From Actinoplanes sp. NBC_00393 (GTDB lineage Bacteria > Actinomycetota > Actinomycetes > Mycobacteriales > Micromonosporaceae), in NCBI RefSeq assembly GCF_036053395.1, contig NZ_CP107942.1, positions 2,694,501 through 2,758,500 on the forward strand: a stretch of 64,000 bases of DNA, given 5' to 3'. This document shows positions 33,618 through 41,524 of this stretch, in pieces. Under the pieces are notes generated by a model, which saw only the letters and a list, made by a program, of their open reading frames with translations, ran no database searches and had not been told where the DNA came from. The stretch's first letter is position 1, and the number at the start of each line of letters is the position of its first letter. A program made the position numbers and the translations under genes.

Positions 33618-33638
33618 TACTCTCTGACGGTTAGTCAG
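33618..33638 (+). promoter_or_regulatory. Promoter/operator candidate of hxlR
   Basis: TACTCT (33618-33623) could be the -10. The inverted repeat CTGAC-GGTTA-GTCAG (33624-33638) follows at once, over the expected transcript start. This suits autorepression by the HxlR protein encoded from 33659. Confidence 0.45.
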
Positions 33639-33658
33639 GAACTGAAGGAGAGCACAGG

Positions 33659-34054
33659 ATGGGAACTCGGCAGGAGATCAGCGAGCTCCCTCCGGAAGCC
33701 GACCTGGCCCGAGCGGACTCACTGGCGCGGGAGATCTTCTCGGACATCGCCAACAAGTGGGCCTTCCTGATCATCGAGTTCCTGGGCCAGGGCACGATGC
33801 GCTTCAGCGAGCTGCGCAACCAGATCGGTGGCATCAGCCACAAGATGCTGACCCAGAACCTGCGCATGCTGGAACGCAACGGGTTGGTGGAGCGAACTGT
33901 CCACCCCACCATCCCGCCGCGCGTCGAATACACCCTCACGGAGGCCGGCGAGGGTTTGCGCCAGGTCGTCGACGGCATGTGCGGCTGGACGCAGCAACAC
34001 CTCGGTCACATCGAGGCGTCCCGCAACCGCTTCCGCGACCCGGCCGCCGATTAG
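33659..34054 (+). CDS. HxlR family winged-helix regulator
   Basis: 131 residues. The HxlR domain is complete: IANKWAFLIIEFLGQGTMRFSELRNQ in two parts, then GGISHKMLTQNLRMLERNGLVERTVHPTIPPRVEYTLTEAG as helices and wing. No N-terminal Cys redox switch is seen in the usual place. The ATG follows AAGGAGAG. Its stop overlaps the stop of the convergent RidA gene by 3-4 bp. The facing layout suggests a functional pair, for example response to a reactive metabolite, but that is inference. Confidence 0.92.
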   Translation: MGTRQEISELPPEADLARADSLAREIFSDIANKWAFLIIEFLGQGTMRFSELRNQIGGISHKMLTQNLRMLERNGLVERTVHPTIPPRVEYTLTEAGEGLRQVVDGMCGWTQQHLGHIEASRNRFRDPAAD

Positions 34055-34458
34055 TCCAGGACAGCGACAGCTTCCACTTCCACCAGATGCTCCGGCACGT
34101 CCAGCGCCACGATGCCGAACAGTGACGCCGGCGCCGCCGGGGTGACGCCCAGCTTCGCCGCCGCGCGGCTGATTCCCTCCAGCACCTGCGGCATCCGCTC
34201 GGGCTGCCAGTCCACGACGTGCATCGTCAGCTTCACCACGTCGGCGAAGGTCGCCCCGACGCCGGCCAGGGCGGTGCCCACGTTGAGATAGCACTGCTCG
34301 ACCTGGGCGGCCAGGTCACCGTCACCGACCGTCTTACCTTCCACATCCCAGGACACCTGACCCGCGACGTGGATGAGCTTCGCACCGGTCGCCACCGACA
34401 CCTGTCGGTAGATCGGGATCTCCGGCAGCCCGCTCGGGTTCACCAGGGTTACAGCCAT
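34051..34458 (-). CDS. RidA family protein (YjgF/YER057c/UK114)
   Basis: 135 residues. The trimeric RidA fold is shown by IPIYRQVSVATGAKLIHVAGQVSWD, then LAAQVEQCYLNVGTALAGVGATFADVVKLTMHVVD and the C-terminal strand EHLVEVEAVAVLD. The arginine that marks deaminase-active RidA proteins is not in the usual place (A-P-A-S-L-F-G region), so this may be a non-archetypal subgroup. GGAGG 8 bp upstream selects the ATG at 34458 over one at 34473. Convergent with hxlR, with overlapping stops. Confidence 0.85.
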   Translation of the reverse strand: MAVTLVNPSGLPEIPIYRQVSVATGAKLIHVAGQVSWDVEGKTVGDGDLAAQVEQCYLNVGTALAGVGATFADVVKLTMHVVDWQPERMPQVLEGISRAAAKLGVTPAAPASLFGIVALDVPEHLVEVEAVAVLD

Positions 34459-34625
34459 GACGTACGCCTCCATGCTCTCTTTCGGTTACCGGGAAACCGT
34501 AAGAGACCGCTGCTGAACAGGGAAGAACGCACTTTATGGTGACCAGGTCACCTTTTGGTGACCGGCTTGGGAGGCCGCTCAGCCTCTTGGGCAGAGCCCT
34601 GGTGCCCGGTGTTAACTTGGCCGGC

Positions 34626-35258
34626 ATGACCGAGCAGACCGCGGCCGCGCAATTCCACGCCGCCACCGGTGTCGAGGACTGGCGCGTCCTGTATTCCGTG
34701 GTCTCGGCCTGCTTCCGCACCGATTCGTTCGCCACCGGCGCCGCGTTCGTCGGTGAGATCAGCCGGCTCGTCGGCGCGGCCGAGCGTCCGCCCCGCATCG
34801 ACTTGCGCGACTCCGGCGTCACGGTGAGCTTGGCGAGTCGTGATGTCACGCTGGCCCGGCAGATCTCGGCCGTTGCGGCAGACCTCGGCATTCCGGCGGA
34901 TCCGTCTGCGGTCCAACTTGTCAACGTCACGATCGACGCGCTCATCTGCGCGGACGTGCTGCCGTTCTGGCGCGCGCTGATGGACTATCAGCAGGTCGGC
35001 GACAACTACCTGGCTGACCCGTCGCGGCGCGGCCCGGGAATCGAGATTCAGCTCATGGACGAACCGCGTCCTCAGCGGAACCGGATGCACCTCGACGTCG
35101 CCGTGCCGCACGATCAGGCCGAGACCCGGATCGCCGCGGCTTTGGCTGCGGGCGGCCGCCTCGTCTCCGACACCCACGCGCCGAAATGGTGGGTCCTCGC
35201 CGACCCGGAGGGAAACGAGGCATGCGTCGCCACCTGGCTCGGTCGCGAGCCGAGCTAG
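34626..35258 (+). CDS. Pterin-4a-carbinolamine-dehydratase-like / VOC fusion protein
   Basis: 210 residues in two domains. The first about 95 residues (TAAAQFHAATGVEDWRVLY, RPPRIDLRDSGVTVSL, DVTLARQISAVAADLG) resemble the 4a-hydroxytetrahydrobiopterin dehydratase fold. The rest is a glyoxalase/VOC-like half with VTIDALICADVLPFWRALMDY, RMHLDVAVPHDQAETRIAAALAAGG and a final LADPEGNEACVATW. This fusion is common in actinomycetes and has no known function. The catalytic His pair of true dehydratases is not evident. The ATG at 34626 fits the domain start. Confidence 0.8.
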   Translation: MTEQTAAAQFHAATGVEDWRVLYSVVSACFRTDSFATGAAFVGEISRLVGAAERPPRIDLRDSGVTVSLASRDVTLARQISAVAADLGIPADPSAVQLVNVTIDALICADVLPFWRALMDYQQVGDNYLADPSRRGPGIEIQLMDEPRPQRNRMHLDVAVPHDQAETRIAAALAAGGRLVSDTHAPKWWVLADPEGNEACVATWLGREPS

Positions 35259-35333
35259 AGCGTCCCTGGGACGCCGGCTGGCGAGCACATCGAATCGGAC
35301 TTACTCGATTGACGGGGGTGATGTACTCGGGGC

Positions 35334-36272
35334 GTGACCGAGCACCTGCTGCGCCCGTTCCGTCCCGGCGACGCGCCGGTGATTCATGAGCTGCAGGCCC
35401 GGCATGCCAAGGCTGACGGTGCCGATCCGCACTCCACCATGGAACCGCCTCCGGACCCGGAGAGGCTGCGACGTGCCATGGAGCGAGCGGACTGGGCGGT
35501 CGTCGCGGTCGACCCGTCCGATTCCGTGGCCGGTTGGGGTTCGCTGCGGTCCTGGACGGAGGACGACGGAACCCGTGTCTATCTCACCGACGGCTATGTA
35601 GCGCCCCCGGCACGGCGGCGCGGCCTCGGCCGGCGGCTGCTGCGCGAATCCGAGGCGGTCGCCGCCCGACTCTGCGCCGGCCACACCGGCAACGGCCCCG
35701 TCGTGCTCGGCGGCAACGCCTCAACCGTCCAGCCGGACCGGATGGCGCTGCTGGAACGCAGCGGATATCGGCAGGTGTTCACCATGGTCGAGATGGAGCA
35801 CGACGGCTCCCCGGTGCGACCACGGCAGCTGCCGGACGGTGTCACGGTCCGAGCCGCCACGATCGCCGACGTCCCAGCGTTGGCCGCCCTCACCGCGCGC
35901 GCGTGGGCCGGGCGGCCGTACTTCGCGATGCCGGACGTGGATGAGCTCCGCGACTGGCTCAGCCGATCGCAGCTGGCCCTGTTCCACGTGGCGACCATCG
36001 GCGAACGCCTGGTGGGGCTGGTCGCGGCGAGCCGCACACCCGCCCGCATCGAGATCGAGAGCGTCCAGGTCGACCCGGACCTGCAGCGCCGGGGCCTCGC
36101 GGCCGCGATGCTGACCCGGATGCTGAGCACCCTGAGCGAGCAGCGTGGGACCGTGCCGATCCGCCTGCACACCGAGGGCCTGGATCCCGTGGGCGCCCGG
36201 TCGCTGTACGAACGGCTCGGCTTCCAGGTGTTCCGGGAGTACCGCCGCTACCGCAAACCACTCAGCCGGTGA
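35334..36272 (+). CDS. Tandem-domain GNAT N-acetyltransferase
   Basis: 312 residues made of two GNAT domains. In the first, YLTDGYVAPPARRRGLGRRLL holds the R-R-x-x-G-L-G acetyl-CoA loop; in the second, IEIESVQVDPDLQRRGLAAAML holds Q-R-R-G-L-A. The last block, GLDPVGARSLYERLGFQVFREYRRY, is the standard GNAT C-terminus. Both loops look intact. Tandem GNATs of this kind include mycothiol synthase-like enzymes, but the sequence does not show the features needed to assign that role. The start is a GTG. Confidence 0.87.
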   Translation: MTEHLLRPFRPGDAPVIHELQARHAKADGADPHSTMEPPPDPERLRRAMERADWAVVAVDPSDSVAGWGSLRSWTEDDGTRVYLTDGYVAPPARRRGLGRRLLRESEAVAARLCAGHTGNGPVVLGGNASTVQPDRMALLERSGYRQVFTMVEMEHDGSPVRPRQLPDGVTVRAATIADVPALAALTARAWAGRPYFAMPDVDELRDWLSRSQLALFHVATIGERLVGLVAASRTPARIEIESVQVDPDLQRRGLAAAMLTRMLSTLSEQRGTVPIRLHTEGLDPVGARSLYERLGFQVFREYRRYRKPLSR

Positions 36273-36442
36273 CCCGCTCGTAGATCCGTGTCGTAGCCGG
36301 CCGCGTCGACCAGGTCGAGCAGGCCGCTCTCGTTCATGGTCTGGCCGGGCGCGTCCGCGACGCCGTCGCACCACGAGAACCACGCGAGCACGGCCGCGGG
36401 CAGGTCCGCGCCGAGCACGGCGGTGATCTCCTCGGGCGGCCG
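36265..36442 (-). pseudogene. Remnant of an SMI1/KNR4-like gene
   Basis: The minus frame reads PEEITAVLGADLPAAVLAWFSW, shown here in part as AAVLAWFSWCDGVADAPGQT, then a short GLLDLVDAAGYDTDL. It resembles the first third of SMI1/KNR4 immunity-type proteins (LP..V..W..WH.GV...PGQT). It is preceded by a stop (TAA 36443-36445) and lacks the rest of the domain. The intergenic space here is otherwise empty. Confidence 0.4.
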
Positions 36443-36456
36443 TTAGCATCGCGTTC

Positions 36457-38058
36457 GTGATCGAGGACTTCGCGAGCCGGCTCCTGCACGCCATGGCCGA
36501 ACTCGACCCCTGTCTGGCGGTGGTGGAGGCCGGCGAACAGGACGTCGACGGCCTGACCGACTACAGTCCGGACGGCCATCAGGCCCGCGCCGATCTCGCC
36601 GCCCGCGCGCTGCGCGAACTCGGGACCCTGCCGGCGACCAGCCCGCTGCACGCCCACCTCGCCGAACGGCTGCGCACCCGCATCGCCTTCCACGACGCCG
36701 GGGAGGATCTGCGCGAACTTCATGCGGCGGCCACCGGCCCGCTGCAGCTGATCCGCCAGTCGGTGGAGGCCGCGGTGCCCGGCCGCGACGCCGAGGGCGC
36801 GGCGCACGAGGACGGCTGGGCCCGGGCCGGCGCGCGCCAGGCCGCCATCCCTGCAGCCCTGGAGGGGTACGCGCGGAGCCTGCTACTCGCCGCCGAGCGA
36901 GATCACCTGCCGACGCGCCGCCAGGTGGAGCTCGTGACCCAGCGCTGCCGCAATTGGATCGACGACGACATGGCCCTGGTTCAGCGCTACGGCGACGGCC
37001 CGCAACGGGCAGCGTTGCAGGCTGCTGCGCGCGGCGCGGGGGAGGCGTACCAGAAATTCGCCGCGATGTTGATTGCGGAGCTGGCGCCGCTGGCGCGCAG
37101 CGAGGAGCCTTTCGGACCAGATCGGTACGCCCACTGGGTGCGAACCTTCCTCGCCGGCGAGCCCGACCTGCGCGAACTCTACGACTGGGGCTGGGACGAG
37201 TTCACCGCGATCGAGGCGGAGCTGGTCGCCGAGGCGAAGGCCCTGGGCGCAAGCGTGCCCGAGGTGATCGAACAGCTCGACCGCCCCGACGCGCCCGGCA
37301 CCCTGCACAGCCGCGCCGCGTTCGCCGGGTGGCTGCAGGAGCTGCTGCACGCCACCACCGAGCAGCTCGACGGCGTGCACTTCGACATCCCCGCGCCGCT
37401 GCGGCGCATCGAGTCCCGGGTAACCGTGTCGTCCGGCACCGCGTACACCGGGCCGTCGCAGGACCTGACGCGCCCCGGCCGCGTCTGGTGGTTCCTGCCC
37501 GAGGGACAGAACAGCTTCCCCACCTGGTACGCCTACAGCACCGCCTACCACGAGGGAGTCCCCGGCCATCACCTGCAGATCGGCGCCGAGGCCTGCCGGG
37601 GCGGCCTCGGGCAACGGCTGAACCTGCTCGGCGGCCTGTCCGGCTGCCAGGAGGGCTGGGCCCTGTACGCCGAACGGTTCATGGACGAACTCGGCCTCTA
37701 CCAGCAGCCGGGCGCCCGCCTGGGCTACCTGTTCGCGCAGCTGCTGCGCGCGGCGCGGGTCGTCCTCGACATCGGCCTGCACCTGCGGTTGCCGGTGCCG
37801 TCCGGCGGCGGCGAGGTGTGGACCCCGGCGGCCGCGCTGCAGCTGCTGCAGGACCGGTGCCACCAGGGCCCGTACGCGTCCGTGGAACTCGCCCGCTATC
37901 TGGGCCGGCCGGGCCAGGCGCTGACGTACAAGGTGGGGGAGCGGGTGTGGCTGGCGGCCCGTGCTTCCTTCCGCGGCGACCGGCGGGCCTTCCACCGCCG
38001 GGCGCTGGAGGCCGGCTCGCTGGGCCTGGACCAGTTGACGCAGGCGCTGGCCGAATGA
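36457..38058 (+). CDS. DUF885 family metallopeptidase-like protein
   Basis: 533 residues, full length for DUF885. The key motif HEGVPGHHLQ (His365, Glu366, His372 nearby) is present after YSTAYH, and the second part of the zinc site is supplied by QEGWALYAERFMDELG with its Glu. The family is regarded as zinc-dependent carboxypeptidase-like. No signal peptide is found, so it should act in the cytosol. The start at 36457 is a GTG; the conserved region starts within the first residues. It converges on a secreted protein gene 6 bp away. Confidence 0.88.
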   Translation: MIEDFASRLLHAMAELDPCLAVVEAGEQDVDGLTDYSPDGHQARADLAARALRELGTLPATSPLHAHLAERLRTRIAFHDAGEDLRELHAAATGPLQLIRQSVEAAVPGRDAEGAAHEDGWARAGARQAAIPAALEGYARSLLLAAERDHLPTRRQVELVTQRCRNWIDDDMALVQRYGDGPQRAALQAAARGAGEAYQKFAAMLIAELAPLARSEEPFGPDRYAHWVRTFLAGEPDLRELYDWGWDEFTAIEAELVAEAKALGASVPEVIEQLDRPDAPGTLHSRAAFAGWLQELLHATTEQLDGVHFDIPAPLRRIESRVTVSSGTAYTGPSQDLTRPGRVWWFLPEGQNSFPTWYAYSTAYHEGVPGHHLQIGAEACRGGLGQRLNLLGGLSGCQEGWALYAERFMDELGLYQQPGARLGYLFAQLLRAARVVLDIGLHLRLPVPSGGGEVWTPAAALQLLQDRCHQGPYASVELARYLGRPGQALTYKVGERVWLAARASFRGDRRAFHRRALEAGSLGLDQLTQALAE

Positions 38059-38064
38059 TCGCGC

Positions 38065-38622
38065 TCAGCCGACTGCCGTCACCGTGTACCCACCCGTCTG
38101 GACGGCGAGGAACGGCGCCGGGGCCATGCACCGCCGAAGCTCCGGATCGTCCGGCTGCCCCGGCACGTCCCGCCGCTGCGGACCCGACCAGCCGACCCGG
38201 TCGAAGGCGCCGCGGCCGTTGTCGGCGACGCTGAACCCGAACCGCTGCTTCATCCACCCGTTCCTGCGGCTGACCGGGTCCGCGTCGCCGACCTCGCCGG
38301 TGATGGTGGCGACCCGGCCACCCGTCACGACGCAGTCGACTCTGATCCGCGCCCAGATCGTCATCGGCCCGTCCGGCGTGTTCGGAACGTGGTGCGAGAT
38401 CCGAGCCGTGCCCCGCGCGTCACCGGCCATCGGGTCGGTGGACCCCGCCGGCAACGTGACCGCGGCATCCACGGAGAACCGCACGTCGTGCGTCGGATCC
38501 AGATAACGCAGACGCCCCGAGCCCTGCACGCTGGCAGTCACCGTGCTCTCGCTGGCGCTCACCGCAGAAGCCCCCAGCATGGCGGTCATGACCGCCACCG
38601 CGATCACAGCAGATCTTCTCAT
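38065..38622 (-). CDS. Secreted hypothetical protein
   Basis: 185 residues. A signal peptide, MRRSAVIAVAVMTAMLGASAVSA, ends in a good AxA site. The mature part is rich in beta strands (STVTASVQGSGRLRYLD, RGTARISHHVPNTPDG, RIRVDCVVTGGRVATITGEV) and ends with MAPAPFLAVQTGGYTVTAVG, with two Cys. A similar layout occurs in many actinomycete exported proteins of unknown role. The ribosome site GGAGGAAAG precedes the ATG. No family assigned. Confidence 0.82.
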   Translation of the reverse strand: MRRSAVIAVAVMTAMLGASAVSASESTVTASVQGSGRLRYLDPTHDVRFSVDAAVTLPAGSTDPMAGDARGTARISHHVPNTPDGPMTIWARIRVDCVVTGGRVATITGEVGDADPVSRRNGWMKQRFGFSVADNGRGAFDRVGWSGPQRRDVPGQPDDPELRRCMAPAPFLAVQTGGYTVTAVG

Positions 38623-38687
38623 CGGCTTTCCTCCGGATGCTCGGCACTCGGTCTGCTCCAGCCTCGGCCCGCCGACCCCCTGACAGA

Positions 38688-38722
38688 TCCCCCGGAGTGG
38701 CGAGCCCCGTCCCCCGGAGTGG
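38688..38722. repeat. 13-bp direct repeat, 22-bp spacing, in intergenic region
   Basis: TCCCCCGGAGTGG occurs at 38688-38700 and 38710-38722, 22 bp apart, so the copies face about the same side of the helix. They lie between the divergent starts at 38622 and 38782. A response-regulator type operator is possible. Confidence 0.5.
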
Positions 38723-38781
38723 GGACCCCGCCCGAGATGCCTTCGCACGGTAGGCTCGGCCGATCGGAGGAGGACCGGGGC

Positions 38782-39150
38782 GTGGCGTTTGAGCGGCGGG
38801 TACGGCAGGCATGGCATGCCGCCGTGCTGGTGCTCGTGCTCTGCACCGCCTGGATCTCGGCCCTCGGAACGGGCGCCCGTGGGGAAGCTCCCACAGCGGC
38901 CGAGTTGCCCCGCCTCGCGGTGGCGGCCGCGCTGCCGCAAGCCGCGATACCCGTGGTGCCGGAAGCCCGGCTGAACGGCAAGCTCTCGCCGGGCCCGCTG
39001 TTCCTGTTCGCCGCCGCGATCGTCGCCTTCCTGTTCGGCATCCGCCGCCGTCCCGTCTGGCCGGCTGCCGCATGGGCGACTTCGGCCGCGACCCCTTCGA
39101 CGCTCCTGCACGCGATGAGAGGCCGGGCACCGCCACGCCAGACGGCGTAG
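38782..39150 (+). CDS. Small membrane protein upstream of SecDF
   Basis: 122 residues, not recognised. Two hydrophobic segments are seen: AWHAAVLVLVLCTAWISALG near the N-terminus and PLFLFAAAIVAFLFGI near residue 80, followed by RRRPVW, so both ends are predicted to be inside. The loop of about 50 residues between them would be outside. The GTG at 38782 follows GGAGGAGG by 8 bp. It sits 79 bp before the fused secDF gene, which suggests, but does not prove, a role at the translocon. Confidence 0.65.
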   Translation: MAFERRVRQAWHAAVLVLVLCTAWISALGTGARGEAPTAAELPRLAVAAALPQAAIPVVPEARLNGKLSPGPLFLFAAAIVAFLFGIRRRPVWPAAAWATSAATPSTLLHAMRGRAPPRQTA

Positions 39151-39229
39151 CAGTGTCCCTTTCCTTTCACCCGCGGTGGCGCCCGACGGCAGCCGCGCGG
39201 GGCCTTCCTGCGTTGAGGAGCAATTTCAG

Positions 39230-41515
39230 ATGTCGCGCGCCATTGCCGTGCGCGCGGTTCTCGCCCTGGTCGTGTTGGCGGTGTCGGGTTGGCTTCTGGC
39301 CACCCGCCCGCCCCGGCTCGGGCTGGACCTGCGCGGCGGAACCCAGATCGTTCTCGAAACCCGCGACGGCGAGTTCGCCGAAGCGAATCAGGCCACCACC
39401 GACGAGGCGCTCGAGGTGCTGCGCCGCCGGGTCGACGAACTCGGCGTCGCCGAGCCGACCCTGGCCCGCTCCGGCGAGCGGCGCATCATCGTCGAACTGC
39501 CCGGCGTCACCGAACCCGCCGAGGCCGTAGGCGTCATCGGCCGCACCGCCCAACTCACGTTCCGTCCCGTCCTCGGGGTCGCACCGGAGCCGGCGGCCAC
39601 AACGAAAGCGGCCCCGAATGAACTCGTGCTCAACTCGGAGGACGGGCAACCACTGCGCCTCGGCCCGGCCGCGCTGTCCGGGCAGCAGGTCAGCGGCGCC
39701 ACCGCGACCATCGGCGAGTTCGGCGGATGGCAGGTCAACCTCGACTTCCGCGGCAGCGGCGGCGAGGCCTGGCGGAAACTGACCGGCACCGCCGCCTGCG
39801 CACCGCCCGGCGACCCGGCCCGGCGGGTGGCGATCGTGCTGGACCAGGAGGTGATCTCCTCACCGCAGGTCGACGAGGGTGTCGCCTGCGACGCCGGGAT
39901 GAGCGGCGGCCGCACCCAGATCACCGGCTCGTTCAACGCGGACGAGGCCAAGGACCTGGCCCTGCTCGTGCGCGCCGGCGGTCTGCCGGTGCCGGTCGAG
40001 ATCGTCGAGCAGCGTACGGTCGGCCCGAGCCTGGGCCAGGCCGCCATCGACGCGTCGGCGCTGGCCGCCGTCCTCGGGATGATCGCCACGATCCTGTTCA
40101 TCGTCGGCGTGTACCGGCTGGTCGGCGGGGTCGCCGCCATCGCGCTGGTCTGTTACGGCCTGATCTCGTACGCCGCACTGCTCGCCATCGGCGCCACCCT
40201 GACCCTGCCCGGACTGGCCGGGTTCGTGCTGGCGATCGGTATGGCGCTCGACGCCAACGTGCTGATCTTCGAACGGGCGCGGGAGGAGTACGCGGCCGGC
40301 GGCCCACGCCGCAGCCTGCGCACCGCCCTGCGGTCCGGCTTCACCCACGCCTGGTCGGCGATCGCCGACTCCAACATCACCACGCTGCTCGCGGCCGGCC
40401 TGTTGTTCTTCCTGGCCTCCGGACCGGTACGCGGATTCGGCGTCACGCTGTCCATCGGCGTCCTGGCGTCGATGTTCACCGCGCTGGTCCTGACCCGGGT
40501 GCTGGCGACACCGCTGGTCGGCGCCCGCTGGCTGGCACGCCGCCCGAGTTGGAGCGGCCTGGCCGGGGTCGGCTGGGTGCGGCGGAAGCTGGAAGCCCGC
40601 AACCCGGACATCATGGGACGCCGGCGTCTGTGGGTGGCCGTCTCAGCAGCCGCCACCGTGCTGGCCCTCGCCGGCATCGGCGTGCGCGGACTGGACCTGG
40701 GAGTGGAGTTCACCGGGGGCCGGCTGATCGAGTACGCGGTGGCCAACCCCTTGCCGGCCGACGACGCCCGCGCCGCGGTGACCTCCGCCGGGCTCGACCG
40801 GGCGGTGGTCACCGCGTCCGGCGACGGCAATCTCAGCGTCCGTGCCGCCGGTTTCGATGAAGCAACCGAAGCAGACGTACGGTCGGCGCTGACCGAAGCC
40901 GGCGGCGGTGAGATTCAGCGGCTGCGGGACGAGAAGATCGGCCCGACGCTCGGCGCCGAGCTACGCCGTAACGCGCTCATCGCCCTCGCCGTGGCCCTGG
41001 CCGCCCAGCTGGCGTACCTGGCGGTGCGGTTCCGCTGGCAGTGGGGCGCCGCCGCGGTGCTGGCGATGTTCCACGACGTACTGATTCTGGTCGGCGTGTT
41101 CGCCTGGCTGGGCCGGCCGATCGACGGCGTCTTCCTGGCGGCCCTGCTCACTGTGATCGGATACTCCGTCAACGACTCGGTCGTCACCTTCGACCGGATC
41201 CGGGAGCTGGTCCGGGCCGGAGACAACCGCCGCGTCCCCTTCGCCCAGCTCGCCAACACCGGCTGCCTGCAGACCGTGCCGCGCACGATCAACACCGGTC
41301 TGGGTGCGATCTTCATCCTGACCGCGCTGGCGGTGCTCGGCGGTGACTCCCTCGTGGACTTCGCCGTGGCCCTGCTCATCGGCATCATCGTCGGCACGTA
41401 CTCGTCGGTGTTCCTGGCCGCCCCGCTGACCGTCACGTTCGAATCGGGACGCGGCGGCCTCGTCGCCCGGCACGCCCGGCGAACCCCGCGACGCGAGGCC
41501 GCCGTGACGGGTTAA
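39230..41515 (+). CDS. secDF: Fused SecD-SecF protein translocase subunit
   Basis: 761 residues. The SecD half has one N-terminal helix, the P1 head starting LGLDLRGGTQIVLETRD, and a six-helix block with AIGMALDANVLIFERAREEY. The SecF half starts near residue 455 (IGVRGLDLGVEFTGGRLIEY) and ends with GYSVNDSVVTFDRIRELV, the SecF hallmark. SecDF uses the proton gradient to pull exported proteins outward. In actinomycetes secD and secF are usually two genes in a yajC-secD-secF locus; here they are fused and have no such neighbours, so this is probably an accessory copy. GAGGAG precedes the ATG. Confidence 0.93.
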   Translation: MSRAIAVRAVLALVVLAVSGWLLATRPPRLGLDLRGGTQIVLETRDGEFAEANQATTDEALEVLRRRVDELGVAEPTLARSGERRIIVELPGVTEPAEAVGVIGRTAQLTFRPVLGVAPEPAATTKAAPNELVLNSEDGQPLRLGPAALSGQQVSGATATIGEFGGWQVNLDFRGSGGEAWRKLTGTAACAPPGDPARRVAIVLDQEVISSPQVDEGVACDAGMSGGRTQITGSFNADEAKDLALLVRAGGLPVPVEIVEQRTVGPSLGQAAIDASALAAVLGMIATILFIVGVYRLVGGVAAIALVCYGLISYAALLAIGATLTLPGLAGFVLAIGMALDANVLIFERAREEYAAGGPRRSLRTALRSGFTHAWSAIADSNITTLLAAGLLFFLASGPVRGFGVTLSIGVLASMFTALVLTRVLATPLVGARWLARRPSWSGLAGVGWVRRKLEARNPDIMGRRRLWVAVSAAATVLALAGIGVRGLDLGVEFTGGRLIEYAVANPLPADDARAAVTSAGLDRAVVTASGDGNLSVRAAGFDEATEADVRSALTEAGGGEIQRLRDEKIGPTLGAELRRNALIALAVALAAQLAYLAVRFRWQWGAAAVLAMFHDVLILVGVFAWLGRPIDGVFLAALLTVIGYSVNDSVVTFDRIRELVRAGDNRRVPFAQLANTGCLQTVPRTINTGLGAIFILTALAVLGGDSLVDFAVALLIGIIVGTYSSVFLAAPLTVTFESGRGGLVARHARRTPRREAAVTG

Positions 41516-41524
41516 CGTGCGGTG

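Noticed and set aside
38389..38781. N-terminal extension of the small membrane protein upstream of secDF
   Set aside because: The extension is arginine-rich and overlaps the secreted-protein gene on the other strand; a GGAGGAGG site just before GTG 38782 marks the true start.
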